64,000 nucleotides of DNA from Curtobacterium sp. UNCCL20 (lineage in GTDB: Bacteria > Actinomycetota > Actinomycetes > Actinomycetales > Microbacteriaceae), in the NCBI RefSeq assembly GCF_900101675.1, contig NZ_FNKG01000001.1, positions 1,409,378-1,473,377 of the forward strand, read 5' to 3'. The notes under the pieces were generated by a model, which was not told the origin of the DNA, did no database searches, and saw only the letters and a list, made by a program, of their open reading frames with translations. The translations under genes and the position numbers were made by a program. Positions 60,671 to 64,000 of this stretch are shown piece after piece (within the stretch, counting starts at the first letter, position 1; every line of letters begins with the position of its first letter).

Positions 60671-63043
60671 TCAGGCCCCGCGGTCGGCCGGCACCGAGGT
60701 GCGGTCGCTCGTCGCCCCGGTCCGCAGCCGGAGCCCGGTGACGACAGCGCTCGCCGTGCAGGCCGCGGCGACGCCGACCAGGACGACCGGGGAGACGTGC
60801 GTGCCGGCGGCGCCGGAGTACACGGCGGCCGCCAGCGCGACGCCCACCGCCGCGATCGCGACGTACCGGCCCCGGGACTGTTCGAAGAGCGACTGCCCGG
60901 CTGAACCGGCGAGGGGGAGCAACGTCACGACGACCGCGCCGAGGCCACCGACGCAGAGCGTGATCGCGAACTCGGACACGATCGAGACCCAGAAGCCGGA
61001 GCCCGGCGTCAGCGAGTGCAGGACCCAGCCGGCTGCCGCCACGACGAGCAGCGCGACGGACCGCCAGGTCGCACTGCGGGCACCCGCCGCGAGCGCACCA
61101 CCGAGGCGCAGCGTCGCGGTGTCGACCCCGGGCCGCCCGACGGGGACGAGGACGACGCCGACGATGACCGCGGGGGAGAGGTCGAGCGAGCGGGTCACGG
61201 CGCAGGCGACCAGCGCAGCGAGGACGAGCCAGGGGGAGAGCCGGAAGGCGACGGCCCCGCGGTCGGTCCCGGCGGCCCACCGGCTGGCGAGCACGATCGT
61301 CGTCGTCAGGACCGCCGCGCCGAGCAGGACCGCGATCGCCAGACGGACGTAGCGGGCCTCGAGCGAGACGCCCACGCCGAGCACCGTGCAGAGCGCGACG
61401 AGCAGGACGGCGACCGTGATCGAAGCCCAGGTCGGCAGGACGTCCTCGCCGTGGCGGCGCTCGGCTGCGGGGCGGTTGCGGCCGAGCACGCCCGCGAACG
61501 GGTTGCGGAGGCGACCCCGGGCGGCGGCACCCACCAGGGCGAGCGGACCGGCGATGAGGACGAGGAAACCGGCGGCGACGGCGGTGGCGATGAGCACGGT
61601 CCGCCACGAGAAGGCGGTCTGGATCGTGGGGACGGCGGTGTCGTAGGCGGTGGACGCGGTCCAGTCACCGGCCGGGCCGGACCAGTCGAGGCGGTGCGGG
61701 TCGGCGTGCCCGGTCGTTCCGGCCGCCGCGCCCGTCCCGGTGCCCGACGCGCCGCCGTCGGTGCTGCCACCGCCGGCGCTCCCGGTTCCGGCACCGCTGC
61801 TGCTGCCGCTCCCGCTGCTCCCGCTGCCGCCCGCGCCGCCGGTGCCGGACGGGCTCGATCCGGTCGGGCCGGTGGACCCCGCGCTGGTCGGGCCGCTCGC
61901 GGAGCCGGAGGGGTGCACCGACGACACCGTCACGACCACACGGACGGCGGCCGACGAGCGTGAGAAGTTGCCCGCCGCGTCCTGCTGCGTCGCGGTGATG
62001 CTCCGGGTGCCCGGGCGGAGCGTCGAACCCGCCGTCGAGCACGACCACGAACCCGAGCCCGGCACATCCGTCCGGCAGACCGGCGCCCGGTCGACGTACA
62101 CGGTGAGGACGGCACCGGGTTCGCCGGAGCCGGACACCGTCGACGGCTGGCTGCCGACCCGTTCGCCGGCACCGGGCGACGTGATGCGCGGGGCTGCCGG
62201 TGCGGAGCGGTCCAGCGTGATCGTGACCGGGGCGGAAGCGGCGCTGCGGAGGTCGGATCGGTAGCCGTCCGCGGTGCTGGCGGTCTGGCTGGCGGTGACG
62301 CTGAGTCGGGCGTCGGCGCGGGCGTCCGAGGTGGCTCCGGTGAGGGACACCGTCCACCGGCCGTCGCGACCGACCGTGGCAGTCCGGTCGGCGGTCGTGC
62401 CGGAGACCGTGAGCGTGACGACCGAGCCGGGGTGGCCCGTCCCCGTGACCGGCCCGTTCGTGGGACGGGTGGTCGTGATCGTCGGTGGCACGATGACGTC
62501 CGAGGCCGGGGCGCTGGCCGAGCCGAGGCCCGGTGCGTTCCGGTCGTGGACGGTGAAGACCTGCTGCGGGCCGGACCGGACGGTCGCGAAGCACGACCAG
62601 GTACCGACATCGTGGACGACGGCCGAGCACCCGGCGGACCCGGTCGAGGCCGGCCCGGTGACCCGGACACCGTGCCCCGGGGTGCCGGTGCCGCTGAAGC
62701 GGACGGTGCCGCTGGTGATGTCGCCCGGGTCGGCGATGGTCGGCTTCACCGGACGGTCAGTCGGCGTGCCCGGAGGTGGCGTCAGCCCGTTCTGCGGCTC
62801 GCCCGTCGGCGCGGTCGGAGCCGGTTCGGCGCCGGGGAGGTAGGTGGGGGACGGCGACGGGGCGGTCTCCTCGACGGCGCCGGCAGTCGCTGCCGGATCC
62901 GCCACCGCCGGCCCGGCCGCGCCGAGCAGCAGCGCACCCACGACCACGAAGCCACTGGTCACGAGCAGCGCGACGCGGGATCGCCGAACGCGGCCGTCGC
63001 CCCCGACTGCCTGATCGTCCACGTTGTCCCCGAGCGTGTTCAT
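60671..63043 (-). CDS. secreted/membrane protein with Ig-like repeats and a C-terminal multi-span membrane domain
   Basis: 790 residues. The N-terminal hydrophobic segment (VALLVTSGFVVVGALLLGAA) is followed by AVADPA, a likely signal cleavage site. Three Ig-like repeats span about 95-380 (GTVRFSGTGTPGHGVRV, GPVTGTGHPGSVVTLTV, SGSGEPGAVLTVYVD). A Gly/Ser/Thr linker of about 65 residues follows. The last 310 residues contain about eight to ten membrane segments. ATG 63043 has GGATGGAG 3-9 bases upstream; a GTG/ATG further up gives 5 more residues. The Ig style matches the secreted protein at 42470. I know no named family with this layout. Confidence 0.75.
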   Translation of the reverse strand: MNTLGDNVDDQAVGGDGRVRRSRVALLVTSGFVVVGALLLGAAGPAVADPAATAGAVEETAPSPSPTYLPGAEPAPTAPTGEPQNGLTPPPGTPTDRPVKPTIADPGDITSGTVRFSGTGTPGHGVRVTGPASTGSAGCSAVVHDVGTWSCFATVRSGPQQVFTVHDRNAPGLGSASAPASDVIVPPTITTTRPTNGPVTGTGHPGSVVTLTVSGTTADRTATVGRDGRWTVSLTGATSDARADARLSVTASQTASTADGYRSDLRSAASAPVTITLDRSAPAAPRITSPGAGERVGSQPSTVSGSGEPGAVLTVYVDRAPVCRTDVPGSGSWSCSTAGSTLRPGTRSITATQQDAAGNFSRSSAAVRVVVTVSSVHPSGSASGPTSAGSTGPTGSSPSGTGGAGGSGSSGSGSSSGAGTGSAGGGSTDGGASGTGTGAAAGTTGHADPHRLDWSGPAGDWTASTAYDTAVPTIQTAFSWRTVLIATAVAAGFLVLIAGPLALVGAAARGRLRNPFAGVLGRNRPAAERRHGEDVLPTWASITVAVLLVALCTVLGVGVSLEARYVRLAIAVLLGAAVLTTTIVLASRWAAGTDRGAVAFRLSPWLVLAALVACAVTRSLDLSPAVIVGVVLVPVGRPGVDTATLRLGGALAAGARSATWRSVALLVVAAAGWVLHSLTPGSGFWVSIVSEFAITLCVGGLGAVVVTLLPLAGSAGQSLFEQSRGRYVAIAAVGVALAAAVYSGAAGTHVSPVVLVGVAAACTASAVVTGLRLRTGATSDRTSVPADRGA

Positions 63044-63203
63044 CCGACTCCATCCCACGTGATCGAGGCGCTCGGGTCAATACGTCGGAAGGATGATGTC
63101 CGCCTTCCGGCCGACACGCCGTCGAGGCCGGACGTGCGGTGTGTGCGACTCGGGAATCGGCCGTGAACCGTGCCCGCGGACCGGCACGGGGTTGCCGCGT
63201 CGA

Positions 63204-63209
63204 TAGAAT
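63204..63209 (+). promoter_or_regulatory. -10 box for lemA
   Basis: TAGAAT, about 80 bases before the lemA start. The leader that follows contains an 18-base tandem repeat. Confidence 0.45.
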
Positions 63210-63240
63210 CGATCCCGGCCGTCACGGCCTCGGAACGACC

Positions 63241-63275
63241 GCGGATCCCGACGCGCATGCGGATCCCGACGCGCA
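63241..63275. repeat. two-copy 18-bp tandem repeat in the lemA leader
   Basis: GCGGATCCCGACGCGCA occurs at 63241-63257 and 63259-63275. It ends right before the AAAGGAG ribosome site. Confidence 0.85.
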
Positions 63276-63290
63276 AAGGAGTACGCCCTC

Positions 63291-63872
63291 ATGGACACCG
63301 GACTCATCACGACGCTGATCGTCGTCGGAGTGGTGGTGGTCCTCCTCGTGATCATCGGGATCTACCTGTGGGTCACGTACAACGCGCTCGTCACGCTGAA
63401 GGTGCGCGTCGACGAGGCCTGGAGCGACATCTCCGTCCAGCTGAAGCGGCGGGCGGACCTCATCCCGACGATCGTGGACACGGTGAAGGGCTACGCGACA
63501 CACGAGAAGTCCGTCTTCGACGACGTCACGAAGGCCCGCTCCGAGACGCTCAGCGCCGGTGACGCGACCTCGGCCTCCGCAGCCGAGGGGCACATGCAGA
63601 AGGCGCTGAAGAGTGTGTTCGCCGTCGCCGAGGGGTACCCGCAGCTGCAGTCGAGCCAGAACTTCCTGCAGCTGCAGTCCGAGCTCGTCGACACCGAGGA
63701 CAAGATCCAGTCGGCCAGGCGCTTCTACAACGGCGGCGTCCGCGAGCTGAACACGAAGATCCGCGTCTTCCCGAACTCGTCGTTCGCGAAGAGCCGCCGC
63801 TTCACCGAGGCGCCGTTCTTCGAGACCGCCGAACCCGCGGCGATCGCGGAACCCCCGCGCGTCCAGTTCTGA
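63291..63872 (+). CDS. lemA: LemA family protein
   Basis: 193 residues. One N-terminal membrane segment (LIVVGVVVVLLVIIGIYLWV), then a helical bundle with YNALVTLKVRVDEAWSDISV, QLKRRADLIPTIVDTVKGYA and RFYNGGVRELNTKIRVFPNS, the LemA signature stretches. ATG 63291 has AAAGGAG 9 bases upstream. It is followed after 22 bases by an M48 peptidase gene, a common pair in bacteria. The molecular role of LemA is not settled. Confidence 0.94.
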   Translation: MDTGLITTLIVVGVVVVLLVIIGIYLWVTYNALVTLKVRVDEAWSDISVQLKRRADLIPTIVDTVKGYATHEKSVFDDVTKARSETLSAGDATSASAAEGHMQKALKSVFAVAEGYPQLQSSQNFLQLQSELVDTEDKIQSARRFYNGGVRELNTKIRVFPNSSFAKSRRFTEAPFFETAEPAAIAEPPRVQF

Positions 63873-63894
63873 TCCGACCGGCGTCGGCTGAGAC

Positions 63895-64000
63895 GTGTAC
63901 AGCGCGATCGCGCGGAACAAGCGCAACACCGTCCTCATCGTCCTGGTGTTCCTGCTGATCATCGGCGCGCTCGGCTTCCTCGGCGGGTACCTGGCGGGCA
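63895..64000 (+). CDS. M48 family metallopeptidase, HtpX-like (N-terminal part)
   Basis: The last 106 bases open with GTG 63895 and read YSAIARNKRN followed by one membrane segment (TVLIVLVFLLIIGALGFLGG). This is the usual N-terminus of HtpX-type membrane proteases that travel with lemA. The catalytic HExxH lies outside the window, so the call rests on the start and on the neighbour. Confidence 0.7.
   Translation, partial: MYSAIARNKRNTVLIVLVFLLIIGALGFLGGYLAG

Overview
The window is chromosomal DNA of a high-GC (roughly 70 percent by eye) Gram-positive actinobacterium. Gene content, the order of core genes and many genes with a -10 box directly in front of the start codon fit Microbacteriaceae. 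A plant-associated Curtobacterium-like organism is my best guess; this is inference from content, not a database match. I see no insertion sequence, prophage or CRISPR array.

Layout. 1-10.7 kb: a xylan/xylose locus. On the minus strand xylA, xylB and an acetylxylan esterase form one operon. Divergent from it is a six-gene operon: two Gfo/Idh/MocA oxidoreductases, a ThuA-like protein, a TIM-barrel isomerase/epimerase, a ROK regulator and a zinc polyol dehydrogenase. 10.9-15.7 kb: a UMF1-type MFS transporter, then the core genes glmU, prs and a PrmC-related methyltransferase. 15.8-26 kb: a membrane molybdopterin oxidoreductase, gnd and gntK (divergent, feeding the pentose phosphate pathway), a SHOCT protein, a NarL-type two-component pair, a TIM-barrel protein and a GNAT acetyltransferase. 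25-36.7 kb: a uronate island with uxaC, a LacI-family regulator, a CUT1 ABC importer without its ATPase, two TIM-barrel proteins, a Gfo/Idh/MocA oxidoreductase, a fructuronate-reductase-like enzyme and mannonate dehydratase. 36.8-40.8 kb: a coiled-coil protein, a second two-component pair and a secreted protein. 41-55.7 kb: the conserved actinobacterial block rplY, pth, mfd, mazG, eno, divIC/ftsB-like, DUF501, with a secreted Ig-like protein, nhaA and hisS inserted. 55.7-64 kb: type II NADH dehydrogenase, a tRNA with anticodon UAA, a ThrE-type exporter, an acyl-CoA ligase-like enzyme, an Ig-like membrane protein, lemA and the start of an M48 peptidase.

How it fits together. The two sugar regions suggest growth on acetylated glucuronoxylan. 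The esterase removes acetate, XylA/XylB process xylose, and UxaC, the UxuB-like enzyme and ManD turn glucuronate into 2-keto-3-deoxygluconate. Gfo/Idh and TIM-barrel enzymes in both regions look like an oxidise-then-cleave glycoside pathway. A LacI-family operator (repeats of TGGCAAC and GTTGCCA) lies in the uronate promoter region and recurs in front of a TIM-barrel gene at 23.46 kb.

The most unusual feature is the amount of repeat structure between genes. A dispersed palindrome family (core GGCCTGGAGGC / GCCTCCAGGCC) has at least 12 full or half copies, some inside coding sequence. Other long palindromes have unrelated sequences. There are also a 49-bp perfect direct repeat, a 15-bp x 7 array in front of gnd and a 10-bp array in front of glmU.
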